NCBI RefSeq assembly: GCF_029338335.1
Contig: NZ_CP119796.1
DNA length: 64,000 bases
Direction: 5' to 3' (one strand)
Source of the DNA: Halomontanus rarus
GTDB taxonomy: Archaea > Halobacteriota > Halobacteria > Halobacteriales > Natrialbaceae
Part shown: positions 17,901-24,532 of the stretch, piece by piece
Position numbering within the stretch: the first letter of the stretch is position 1
Layout: each line of letters begins with the position of its first letter
Translations under genes and position numbers: made by a program
The notes under the pieces: generated by a model
Seen by the model: only the letters and a program-made list of their open reading frames with translations
Database searches by the model: none
What the model was told of the DNA's origin: nothing

Positions 17901-18120
17901 CTCGTTCGCCATCCTGCCCGTCCTCCGGCAGTTCGGGATCATCACCGCGCTGACGATCACCTACGCGTTCCTCGCGAGCGTCGTCGTCTTACCGACGCTG
18001 CTCGTGCTCTGGACGCGGTACTTCGGCCCCGACGTCTCGTTCGCGTCTCGAACCGGGTCCCGCGCCCGGCCCGCCAGCGACGGCGGAGAGACGGCCGAGA
18101 ACGCGGAGGAACGCGAATGA
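14965..18120 (+). CDS. RND superfamily / MMPL-type exporter
   Basis: Proton-driven membrane exporter of the RND superfamily (1051 residues). A first helix near residues 18-40 precedes a large extracytoplasmic domain with a long Glu/Gln-rich coiled coil (about 140-310), then helices of the first half (about 405-600), a second extracytoplasmic domain and the second helix bundle (about 855-1025). Paired SSD-like helices resemble archaeal MMPL/HpnN proteins. GTG at 14965 is preferred over GTG at 14947 because GGAGAGG at 14949-14955 is well spaced as a ribosome site. Residues about 489-516 are a foreign-looking insertion after MRHRE. Its last codons overlap the next gene (ATGA). Substrate unknown. 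Confidence 0.88.
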   Translation: MSLPDRLAEAITDHTRIVLVALLLTTALVGAGATMVDDDSSLDQFEGDSPEAEASEYINDNFVSDDAENTTSVQLFVRGNGDNVLAQDSIVSSLRFQQEIKDNESVNATLATENPIFGVENVIATSVIRGQEADDLRQRGAELEARGEQLNETARHLQASLDEAGELQREYEQLNVSYEQGEVGDEEYQQQAGEIEAGLDGVFEEATADLDAEQSARFERAMSNVQRLNAELVELEIALEAGEISEEEYERESAAIQEELEEVYTEGTSGVLADKYEELQEESEALEEEQRALQSAGQPSLDEQIEAVEELDDGEYESVLEDTLSDDEGDNLALQFMPSSYEPGSTTADARMAFVTQSTGGDSGMQEMGEADDRIVQSQLDLRTLANAQDQDYVVFGFGIISDEIDRSMADSLAIVGPLALIFVVLALFVAYRDPLDIVLGVAGIFAVLIWTFGFMGWAGIAFNQMFVAVPVLLIGLSIDYAIHVFMRHREQREASHASEGGAGSEATREQREAEGTTGDVRGSMNVALAGVGVALVWVTATTVIGFLSNLVSPIGPIREFGIVSSVGILAALIVFGALIPAAKVEIDSFLESRGIDRRKRAFGTGGGRFSDVLSVGSVAARKAPLIVLVTVLLLTAGGVYGASQVDTSFNEDDFLAESPPAWTENLGPLSPGEYQAKDDLQFVNDNFQREDAQAQILVREDVTHAETLERINRSQHEAADRDNEIIYELPNGDADVRSPLSVMERVAAENESFNASFQLADTDGNGVPDRNVGTLYDELFDADETAASEVIYRTDDGDYEAVRMIVAIQGGAATGETTDEMRAMAGTIDDDGADDRWDAIATGDPVINYIVEQDLLNTVLESLLITLVAVFGFLTIAYWATGNSASLGAVTLLPVAFSVSWILGTMYLVGMPFNVLTGMITSLTVGLGVAYSIHISARYTLELERQGSVWDAMHTTVTGTGGALLGSAATTVGGFGVLSFAILPVLRQFGIITALTITYAFLASVVVLPTLLVLWTRYFGPDVSFASRTGSRARPASDGGETAENAEERE
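16433..16506. repeat. Intragenic repeat element in the exporter gene
   Basis: A 17-base word GCGAGCAACGCGAGGCG occurs at 16433-16449 and again at 16490-16506, exactly 57 bases apart. Between them lie a hairpin CGAGGCGT-CTC-ACGCCTCG and a block CGGGGAGCGAAGCGACCCGC that is shared with the lhr insertion. The unit is a multiple of three and adds 19 hydrophilic residues in a loop next to a membrane helix. Confidence 0.85.
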
Positions 18121-18872
18121 ACGCCGACCAGACCGACGCCGTCGACGCCTTCGAGGGACTCGGCCTCACCAGCTACGAGGCGAAGGTGTTCATCGCGCTC
18201 CAGCAACTCGGATCGGGAACCGCTCGGGACGTCGCCCGCGTCGTCGACGTTCCCCGGTCGCAGGTCTACAGCGTCGCCGAGAGTCTCGAGGGCCGCGGCC
18301 TCCTCGAGGTTCAGCAGTCGAGTCCGATCCGGTACCGGCCAGTGAGCGTCGAGGAGGCTCGGGAAACGCTCCGCGAGCGATTCGAGAGCGAGCAGGAACG
18401 GGCCTTCGAGTACGTCGAGGCGGTCCGCGAGGAACCGAACGGCGAGGAAGAACAGGAGGACATCTGGACCGTCCGCGGTCGAACCCGGGTCGACGACCGG
18501 GCCGTCGACATCCTCTCGAACGCTCGGGAGCAGATCGTCTTCGGGACGCGGCTCCCGGAACTGCTCACCGAGGAGATCGAGCGGACGCTCGAGGAGCGGG
18601 CCGCCAGCGGGATCGACGTGAGAGGCGTCAGCCGCGACCCGGCCATCCGGTCGCAACTCGACGACATCGAGGGGGTCTCGAGTTTCTCCCCACCGGACCA
18701 CCGCACGGACGACGAGCGCTCCGGGCGGATCGTGATCGTCGACGACGACAGCGTGCTGTTGAGCGTCGTCGACGACGACGGAACCGAGACCGCGATCTGG
18801 AGCGCCGGTTCGCTGTTCGCGTCCGTGTTGATCCAGTTGATCGAGGCGAACGCCGAAGCGCCGATGGGGTGA
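18117..18872 (+). CDS. TrmB-type transcriptional regulator
   Basis: DNA-binding regulator (251 residues). The N-terminal winged helix (LTSYEAKVFIALQQLGSG and VPRSQVYSVAESLEGRGLLE, residues about 16-65) is a TrmB-family reading head; a coiled-coil linker follows, then a C-terminal phospholipase-D-like effector half without an obvious sugar-binding TrmB domain. The start codon overlaps the exporter stop by four bases (ATGA at 18117-18120), so translation is probably coupled. It likely controls its own operon through the palindrome near 14906; the ligand may be an exported compound. Both are inference. Confidence 0.85.
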   Translation: MNADQTDAVDAFEGLGLTSYEAKVFIALQQLGSGTARDVARVVDVPRSQVYSVAESLEGRGLLEVQQSSPIRYRPVSVEEARETLRERFESEQERAFEYVEAVREEPNGEEEQEDIWTVRGRTRVDDRAVDILSNAREQIVFGTRLPELLTEEIERTLEERAASGIDVRGVSRDPAIRSQLDDIEGVSSFSPPDHRTDDERSGRIVIVDDDSVLLSVVDDDGTETAIWSAGSLFASVLIQLIEANAEAPMG

Positions 18873-19083
18873 CGTGAGCGGAGGCCTTCGATTTCGAGTC
18901 GTGTTTCGACCTTCGATCCCCTGACATCCTCGTTCGAATCGGCTCCGGCGACACACCGCTCCGGACGAGGACTCGAAACGAACCGCAGGGAGGTGTCACT
19001 CCCGGCGGACGAGCCGACGACAACTGTCAGTATATGTCGTTGTTGGGGAAAAATTTTCATCGCTGTTCTCGCTACGGGTAGCC

Positions 19084-19791
19084 GTGGAGTCCCCGTTCGA
19101 TATTCTGCAGATCGATGCAGATGCAGACGCCGCGGAGATCGAGAGCGCGTACCGCCGACGGGTAAAAGAGGCCCATCCGGACCACGGCGGGTCCGCCGCG
19201 GAGTTCCGACGCGTGCAAGCGGCGTACGAGGAACTCACGTCGGGCGCTCGACGGAGCGAGTGGATCGGGAAATACGGGAACGAATACGAGTACGAGAACG
19301 AGAACGCCGAAACCGAAGCCGATAACGAGAGCAAAGGCGGAAGCGAAGACGAACACCCCCAGCGAGAATCGGCTCGAGTCGAGTATCTCAACTTCGAGGT
19401 GCTCGACGACTACGGGTGGGAGCTCGAGGACGACGACCTGTTCGAGAACGCGGCCGACGAACGACTCGCCACGGCGGACTACGGTCGCTTTCTGGTGAAG
19501 CCCAACGAAACCGTGCTCGAGGCGGCGGAGAACCGCGGGTTCGCCTGGCCGTACGCCTGTCGCGGCGGCGCGTGTGCGAACTGTGCGGTCGTCGTGACGG
19601 AGGGGGAGATGACGGTCCCCGTCAATCACATCCTTCCGGCGGAGATGATCGATCGCGGGGTTCGACTGTCCTGCGTGGGTACACCGATTACGGACGAGTT
19701 GAAGGTGGTGTACAACGTTAAACACCTGCCCGACCTCGACGAGCTGCGGTTGCCGCCACGTCCGTTCGAGCAGGCCCAGGTCGACGATTAG
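19084..19791 (+). CDS. J-domain / 2Fe-2S ferredoxin fusion
   Basis: Two-domain protein (235 residues). Residues 1-65 are a DnaJ J-domain with the HPD motif (EAHPDHGG). After a low-complexity Glu/Asn/Tyr linker (about 60-100) comes a plant-type 2Fe-2S ferredoxin domain, with ligands in ACRGGACANC and the fourth Cys in LSCVGT. J-domains recruit Hsp70; the ferredoxin carries electrons. This combination is found in haloarchaea. The start is GTG at 19084, with AAAAATTTT about 30 bases upstream as TATA. The linker is encoded by a GAGNACGA-type simple repeat. Role in iron-sulphur assembly or electron transfer is not settled by sequence. Confidence 0.88.
   Translation: MESPFDILQIDADADAAEIESAYRRRVKEAHPDHGGSAAEFRRVQAAYEELTSGARRSEWIGKYGNEYEYENENAETEADNESKGGSEDEHPQRESARVEYLNFEVLDDYGWELEDDDLFENAADERLATADYGRFLVKPNETVLEAAENRGFAWPYACRGGACANCAVVVTEGEMTVPVNHILPAEMIDRGVRLSCVGTPITDELKVVYNVKHLPDLDELRLPPRPFEQAQVDD
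19280..19345. repeat. Intragenic simple repeat in the ferredoxin linker
   Basis: Repeated GAATAC, GAGTAC, GAGAAC, GAAACC units encode the YEYENENAE-type linker between J-domain and ferredoxin. Confidence 0.55.
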
Positions 19792-19811
19792 TGGCAGGCG
19801 ATCTCGATCGA

Positions 19812-19925
19812 CATTGGGGCTGGGGCCGGAACCGAGCTCGAGATCGAGACCGGAACCGAACTCGAGGCTAGGACTGGGACTGGGACCGGCACCGGCACCG
19901 ACACGCGGTTCCGATCCCGGTCCTA
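19812..19925. repeat. Intergenic GGNACC/GGACTG hexamer repeat
   Basis: Imperfect hexamers (GGAACC, GGGACT, GGCACC) fill most of the space between the convergent ferredoxin-fusion and pelA genes. No gene or clear terminator is seen inside. Confidence 0.6.
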
Positions 19926-19944
19926 GTGGCGGTCCGACGATCGA

Positions 19945-21012
19945 CTATTCCAGTCGATACCGCAACAACGCCGCCACGCCGCCCAGATTCGACAGCTGCT
20001 GTCCCGGCGGGAACTCGCTCGAGAACACCGTCACCTCGCCGCCTTTCTGCTCGGTCGTCCGGACGAGCCGGTTCACGTCGATCCCCCACTCGCCGTCGGG
20101 GCCGCGTTCCTGACGAAGCTTGTCGTCGAGAATCAGTAAGCGCTCGATCGCCCCGTACTCCGCGGCTTGCTGGACCTGTTCGGGTCCGTAGGCGGCCTTC
20201 GCGCCCTCCGCGATCCGCTTCGTGAGTTCGTCGATGTACTCCGCCTCGGACTCGATGCGGGTCTCCTGCTGGACGTCCGCAACCGCGCCGCGTTTGAGAA
20301 CCTCGTGGACGCCGCGGTCGCCGACGCCCGACGTGTCGACCATCGTGATCTGGTCGGCGACCGCGGGTTCGTTCTGCTCTAAGTACTTGTAGGCGTCCTG
20401 TTTCGTGAACCCGGGGCCAGCGAGGATGATCGCGTCGACGTCCATCCGCTCGAGCACCTGCCCGAGTTCCGCGAACAGCTCCGAGCGCTCGCGGGCGAAC
20501 TCGCCTTTGCCGGTCGGGCCGGTCAGCGTCGCCCGTTCCTCGGTGCCGTACTGGGCGACCGTGTGGACGTGGGCCTGCCCCTCCTCGACGGTCGCGATCG
20601 CGACGTCGGGGTTCTCGGTCGCCTCCTCGGCCTCCTCGAGGCGGGCCTCCTGATCGGGCTTGAAGCGTTTCTCGATCGAGAGCTCCTCGCGTTCCTCGAC
20701 GTTGAGGGTGTGGTGGAAGCCGAGCTGGTCCTCCCGGGAGCAGGCGACGATCTCGCCGCCGACCCGAAGCCGGTTGGCGAACTTGTGGAACTCGATTGTG
20801 TCGACGGCGATGGCGACCCACATGGGCTCGCGCTCGCCGCCGGTGTCGCGCATCTGCTCGTCGTTGCGCTGGATCCGCCGGGTAGTGTCGCCGGCGACGC
20901 GGTCGCCGGGCTCGAGGACGTACTGGAGGTGCCAGAGATCGTCCAAGCTCTCGGGGACGACCGTGAGACGTTCGCGGCCACCCTCGACGCGCTCCCGGTC
21001 TTTGATCTGCAT
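19945..21012 (-). CDS. pelA: Pelota, mRNA surveillance / ribosome rescue factor
   Basis: Archaeal Pelota (Dom34), which enters stalled ribosomes and with ABCE1 splits them (355 residues). The start MQIKDRERVEGGRERLTVVP is typical of the Sm-like N domain; the central domain contains VDAIILAGPGFTKQD and MVDTSGVGDRGVHEVLKRG, and the C domain has the eL30-like GAIERLLILDD and GGVAALLRYRLE end. It lacks the GGQ motif that would mark the release factor aRF1. A minus-strand CTTACTCC about 26 bases upstream fits a leaderless start. rqcH, which acts on the obstructed large subunit afterwards, lies in the same orientation 0.8 kb upstream. Confidence 0.95.
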   Translation of the reverse strand: MQIKDRERVEGGRERLTVVPESLDDLWHLQYVLEPGDRVAGDTTRRIQRNDEQMRDTGGEREPMWVAIAVDTIEFHKFANRLRVGGEIVACSREDQLGFHHTLNVEEREELSIEKRFKPDQEARLEEAEEATENPDVAIATVEEGQAHVHTVAQYGTEERATLTGPTGKGEFARERSELFAELGQVLERMDVDAIILAGPGFTKQDAYKYLEQNEPAVADQITMVDTSGVGDRGVHEVLKRGAVADVQQETRIESEAEYIDELTKRIAEGAKAAYGPEQVQQAAEYGAIERLLILDDKLRQERGPDGEWGIDVNRLVRTTEQKGGEVTVFSSEFPPGQQLSNLGGVAALLRYRLE

Positions 21013-21065
21013 GCGTAGCCATTTCCGGGGGAGGAGTAAGTGCGTGACGGAACGTCGGGACGGCG

Positions 21066-21335
21066 GTGCTGCTTGGAGTCGATGTCGGTGTCAGAGTCGA
21101 AGAGAGCAGGAGCGAAGCGAGAGTCGGACGGGGGAGACCGACTCTCGCCACCCATGATGTCTGGAGAGGGGACGCTAATCCGTCGGGGTGCCTCTGTGAC
21201 GAATGGGGCGAACTACCGCTGAGCGTTCCAGGTCCAGTGGGGGTGTCAGCGGTAACTCAATCTAAGGGGAACATACGGCAAAAGATTCAAGCCAAAACTA
21301 TTTGGGCCAGTCGTCCCCGAACGAGGCGTTCGTAA
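21066..21335 (+). other. Low-GC block with two inverted repeats, possible mobile-element relic
   Basis: The space upstream of pelA is unusual. GCGAGAGTCGG at 21117-21127 pairs perfectly with CCGACTCTCGC at 21138-21148, and TACCGCTGA at 21214-21222 pairs with TCAGCGGTA at 21246-21254. From about 21170 to 21340 the GC content falls and an open frame with AT-rich third positions runs to 21335, reading CLCDEWGELPLSVPGPVG and VTQSKGN. This looks like the 3' end of an insertion sequence of the IS200/IS605 (TnpB-only) kind, or a structured RNA; neither is proven. No transposase domain is left. Confidence 0.35.
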
Positions 21336-21359
21336 CTCCCCGATGAGTTCAGAATACAT

Positions 21360-21407
21360 CGACCAGGATCGAACGACTGGAAGAGAAACGAGCGACCAGG
21401 ATCGAAC
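21360..21407. repeat. 15-base direct repeat
   Basis: CGACCAGGATCGAAC occurs at 21360-21374 and 21393-21407, just after the stop of the small membrane gene (minus strand). It borders the low-GC block. Confidence 0.5.
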
Positions 21408-21410
21408 CGA

Positions 21411-21614
21411 TCAGTCGGTTTCCTGTGCCTCGAGTGCGGCCGTCGCGTCGGTCGAACCGTCGGTGCCCGCCGACTGTTTCGACGGGACGGACAGTCCGAA
21501 CGCGAGATAGATCATGAACGCGATGAACGCGAGTCCTGCGAGGACGACGACCGCAGTGATCGCGACGGTCGGCTCGACTGGCAGGAACGCACCGATCAGT
21601 GCTATAGCAGACAT
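21411..21614 (-). CDS. Small single-pass membrane protein
   Basis: Protein of 67 residues with one strong transmembrane helix (about residues 17-43, ITAVVVLAGLAFIAFMIYLA) and a short acidic, Thr/Ala-rich tail. No known family was recognised. It sits between rqcH and pelA on the same strand; a TATA-like GGTTACCTTC about 29 bases upstream indicates its own leaderless promoter. Its placement in a ribosome-rescue neighbourhood may be coincidence. Confidence 0.65.
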   Translation of the reverse strand: MSAIALIGAFLPVEPTVAITAVVVLAGLAFIAFMIYLAFGLSVPSKQSAGTDGSTDATAALEAQETD

Positions 21615-21788
21615 GTCGTGAGTGTCACCTCTCGGCCGAAGGTAACCAACAGCGGGTCATGAGTATTTCTGTCTCGACCGCCGTGTGTGGAATGATAACA
21701 GAGCAACAACGGAACGGATGCATCGGCCGAATCGAATCGGCGGACACTGATCGACGGTCGCCGTCCCGTCGCGGACCTCTCGCGAAAG

Positions 21789-23975
21789 TCAGTCGTCGGC
21801 GAGCCGGCTCCCACCCGGCGGGAGGAAGTGCTGGATCCGATCGGGGCTTGCGATCTTGCGGACGAACGACTCGTCGGTGAACCGCTCGCGCAGCCGGCGG
21901 TAGATCCGCTTTGCGGCGTCGGCCTGTGCGAACCGGCCGGGTTCGACCCGGATCGTCGTCACCGCCTCGCCTTCGACGGCCGACGGCGGGCCGCCGATGA
22001 CGCGAGTGTAGGGCTCACACTGGATCCCGACAGCGACGCCCACCGGCGTATCGTCCAAGTAGGTCCGGTCGCCGCGAACCGCGAATCCTCCCTTCTCTAA
22101 GTACTCGCCGCTCTCGGGGGTCTTCGAGACCTGATCGGACTCGACGACGTAGACGTCGCCCGCGTACCGGCCGTCCTTCCAGACCGACGAGTAGGAGACG
22201 GCGAACTGGGCGGCCTCCTCGATGCTCGAGTCGGGAATCTCGATGTCGCTCGAGGACGCCTCGCTGGGATCGGTCGCTTTCAGCACCGTGACGGGACCGC
22301 CGTGGGCCTGAGTGTGGAGGACCTTGTCGCCGCGCTCGACGTACTTTTTCACCAACTCCTCGTTCTGGTCGGCGTTGCGTCCGCCGATGACGAGGAAGTC
22401 GTCGCTGGTGTGGAACCACCGGAATCGCTCGTACCACTGTTCGTTCGTTCGAATCGGAACCGAGGATTCGGCGAGCCAATCGCGTTTGGGACCGTCGTCT
22501 TCGTCCTCGGCCTCGTCCTCGTCGCTCCCGTCGTCGGCTTCCCACTCGTCGCGTCGACGCTCGATCTCGGCGAGTTCCTCGCGGGTGTCCTCGATCGCCG
22601 CCAGCGCACCCTCTTTCTTCTCCGCGATGCGTTTTGCCTCGGTGTAGAGGCGGTCGGCGTTCTTCTCGACGCCGTCGGCCGCGACGAGCGTGACGTGTTC
22701 GCCGTCGATCTCGACCGTGACGGTTCCCTCGCTCCCGTTCACGCCGACGACCGCCTCGGCGGCCTCGATGCCTCGCTCTTTGCCCTCCTCGAATCGCTCG
22801 GCGATCTCGTCCCACGGCGTGTCCCCCTCGCGGGCGCGCTGGACCGTCGAGAGGATGTCGTCGACCAACCCGTAATTGGCGTACAGCAACTCGGCCCGCT
22901 CGCGTTCGGCCTCGGCCTGCTGCTCGAACCCCTCGATCGCTCCCTCCTGCTGGTCGATGATCCGCTGGTGTTTGGCGATCTGTTCCTCGAAGTCCGGCGT
23001 CTGGTCTGTCGGGTCCGACTCGGCGTCGGAATCGGAAAGGTCGAGTCGGAAGAAGTAGTCGTCGAGCGCCGCCGTGAACGTCTCGAACGGCTCCGTGGCG
23101 AGTGCGGTCCGCTCCTCGAGCGGGAAGGGAGTGACGTCGACGACGCGAGTCGGGGTGTCAGTCTCGTCCTCCGCATCGTTGTCGTCCCCGTCTTCGCCGT
23201 CGTCGCCATCGTCGCCGTCGTCTCCACCCTCGAGATAGAGCCGCGGCTCGAGGTTCCCGTTTCGGAGATCGATCGCGAGTCGGTCGATCGCCTCGTAGAG
23301 GCGATCGTACTCTTCCTCACCGGCGTCCTCGATGTCCATCGCTTTCTCGACGCCCGCGCGAGTACAGAGTTCCTCGGCGTAGAGCCCCCCGAAGTTGAGC
23401 TGGGTCGCCAGCGTGCGCACGACGTCCGTGTCGGAGTCGTCCATCTCGTGGTCGAAGGCCTCCCGCGAGACGGTCAACGGGTTGAGCCGCGAGTCGGGGA
23501 ACTCGTAACGGGAGCCGGGAACGACCGTCCGGGACTTCAGGCGGACGGTCTCGAGGCAGTCGATGACCTCGTACTCGCCGTCGGTGATCGCGATGTTGCC
23601 CTGTCCGAACAGCTCGGCGATGATCCGCGTCGTGCCGTCCTCGCGCTCGAAGACGAACTCGAGGATGCGGTCGAACTCGTACTGTTCGACGCCGGCGAAG
23701 TCGGCCCCGGAGAGTCGGTTCCGGAGCATCATCGCGAACTGCGGCGGGCGGCCGGGAGCGTCGGGCACGCGCTCGGGAGCGATCGTGTGTGCGCGTTTGC
23801 GCTCGCCGACTTCGACCAGCAGTTCGACGCGTCCGCGATCGAAGTCGCGCATCTTCAGCCGCAGGAGATCGTCGCCGTAGAGGTAGGCCTTGTCGACTTT
23901 CGATCCCTCGTAGGTCCCGAGCTCCCGGACGAGGGCAGCGAGGTCGACGCTGGTGAGTTCCCGCTTTGGATCCAT
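21789..23975 (-). CDS. rqcH: Ribosome rescue protein RqcH (NFACT family)
   Basis: NFACT protein (728 residues) of ribosome-associated quality control; bacterial RqcH adds alanine tails to nascent chains on split 50S subunits. The N-terminal NFACT-N domain begins MDPKRELTSVDLAALV and contains PPQFAMMLRNRLSGADF; a helix-hairpin-helix region and long Glu-rich coiled coils follow (about 370-540, interrupted by Asp-rich low-complexity stretches), then the C-terminal NFACT-R domain (WYERFRWFHTSDDFLVIGGR). The start at 23975 is supported by family alignment and by a minus-strand CCTTTTTGATC 26 bases upstream. The extra 74 codons of the frame upstream are not part of the gene. Tailing activity in haloarchaea is inferred. 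Confidence 0.94.
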   Translation of the reverse strand: MDPKRELTSVDLAALVRELGTYEGSKVDKAYLYGDDLLRLKMRDFDRGRVELLVEVGERKRAHTIAPERVPDAPGRPPQFAMMLRNRLSGADFAGVEQYEFDRILEFVFEREDGTTRIIAELFGQGNIAITDGEYEVIDCLETVRLKSRTVVPGSRYEFPDSRLNPLTVSREAFDHEMDDSDTDVVRTLATQLNFGGLYAEELCTRAGVEKAMDIEDAGEEEYDRLYEAIDRLAIDLRNGNLEPRLYLEGGDDGDDGDDGEDGDDNDAEDETDTPTRVVDVTPFPLEERTALATEPFETFTAALDDYFFRLDLSDSDAESDPTDQTPDFEEQIAKHQRIIDQQEGAIEGFEQQAEAERERAELLYANYGLVDDILSTVQRAREGDTPWDEIAERFEEGKERGIEAAEAVVGVNGSEGTVTVEIDGEHVTLVAADGVEKNADRLYTEAKRIAEKKEGALAAIEDTREELAEIERRRDEWEADDGSDEDEAEDEDDGPKRDWLAESSVPIRTNEQWYERFRWFHTSDDFLVIGGRNADQNEELVKKYVERGDKVLHTQAHGGPVTVLKATDPSEASSSDIEIPDSSIEEAAQFAVSYSSVWKDGRYAGDVYVVESDQVSKTPESGEYLEKGGFAVRGDRTYLDDTPVGVAVGIQCEPYTRVIGGPPSAVEGEAVTTIRVEPGRFAQADAAKRIYRRLRERFTDESFVRKIASPDRIQHFLPPGGSRLADD

Positions 23976-24090
23976 ACGTACACTGCCCGGTCCGATCAAA
24001 AAGGCGTGTCGCTCTGGCAGAGCCGGCACCAGCAGAGCGCACCGAGACCGCCGATGCAGTACCTTTAGGCGACTGACTCGAGACCGGGTC

Positions 24091-24440
24091 GTACTGGACA
24101 CGCGACTCGAGGTGGTGGGCGTCACGCTGCTCGCGGGCTGTGCGACCGGTCTCGCCGCGCTCCCGACGCTGGTAACGGACCGCGTAAGCCACCGCATCTA
24201 CGACGGATCGCTCGGCCTCGCCGCCGGGATCATAGTCGGCGCCGACATCTTCACGCTCGTGGGCGCCGTCTCCGGACTCTTCCCGGTCGCCGCCGGCTTC
24301 GCCGCGGGCGCGATGATCGCCGTCGTCTTCCGGGAACTCGTCCCCTCGAGTCACGGCCACGGCGACGCGGACATCGCGACGGCGACGTTCGTCTGCGGTT
24401 CACGGTCACGCTCGTCGTCGATACCGTGCTGGCGGTCTGA
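24091..24440 (+). pseudogene. ZIP-family metal transporter, decayed
   Basis: The frame reads LEVVGVTLLAGCATGLAALP and GSLGLAAGIIVGADIF, the first helices of a ZIP transporter, then jumps to VAAGFAAGAMIAVVFRELVP, which belongs to the last helices. The middle of the protein (most helices and the metal-binding His/Glu residues) is missing. Near 24403 one base is lost: the frame that should end FTVTLVVDTVLAV and stop at 24438-24440 is shifted. The position expected for the start, 27 bases after the TATA-like ACCTTTAGGC, now reads GTA at 24091. It is divergent from rqcH. At least three lesions make function very unlikely. Confidence 0.75.
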
Positions 24441-24532
24441 TCCCCGGCGAACAACCGAGATTGTGACATATCTTCGCACGTGTATGTCCAGTGGCAATAG
24501 CTATTTGGGTTCCCGACGCGCTGGTATCGATT

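Noticed and set aside
19945..21012. Peptide chain release factor aRF1 instead of Pelota
   Set aside because: The protein lacks GGQ and NIKS motifs and begins with the Pelota N-terminal domain.
22302..24068. 588-residue plus-strand frame antisense to rqcH
   Set aside because: Antisense shadow rich in Leu/Val/Asp from reading Glu/Asp codons backwards; no start signals.
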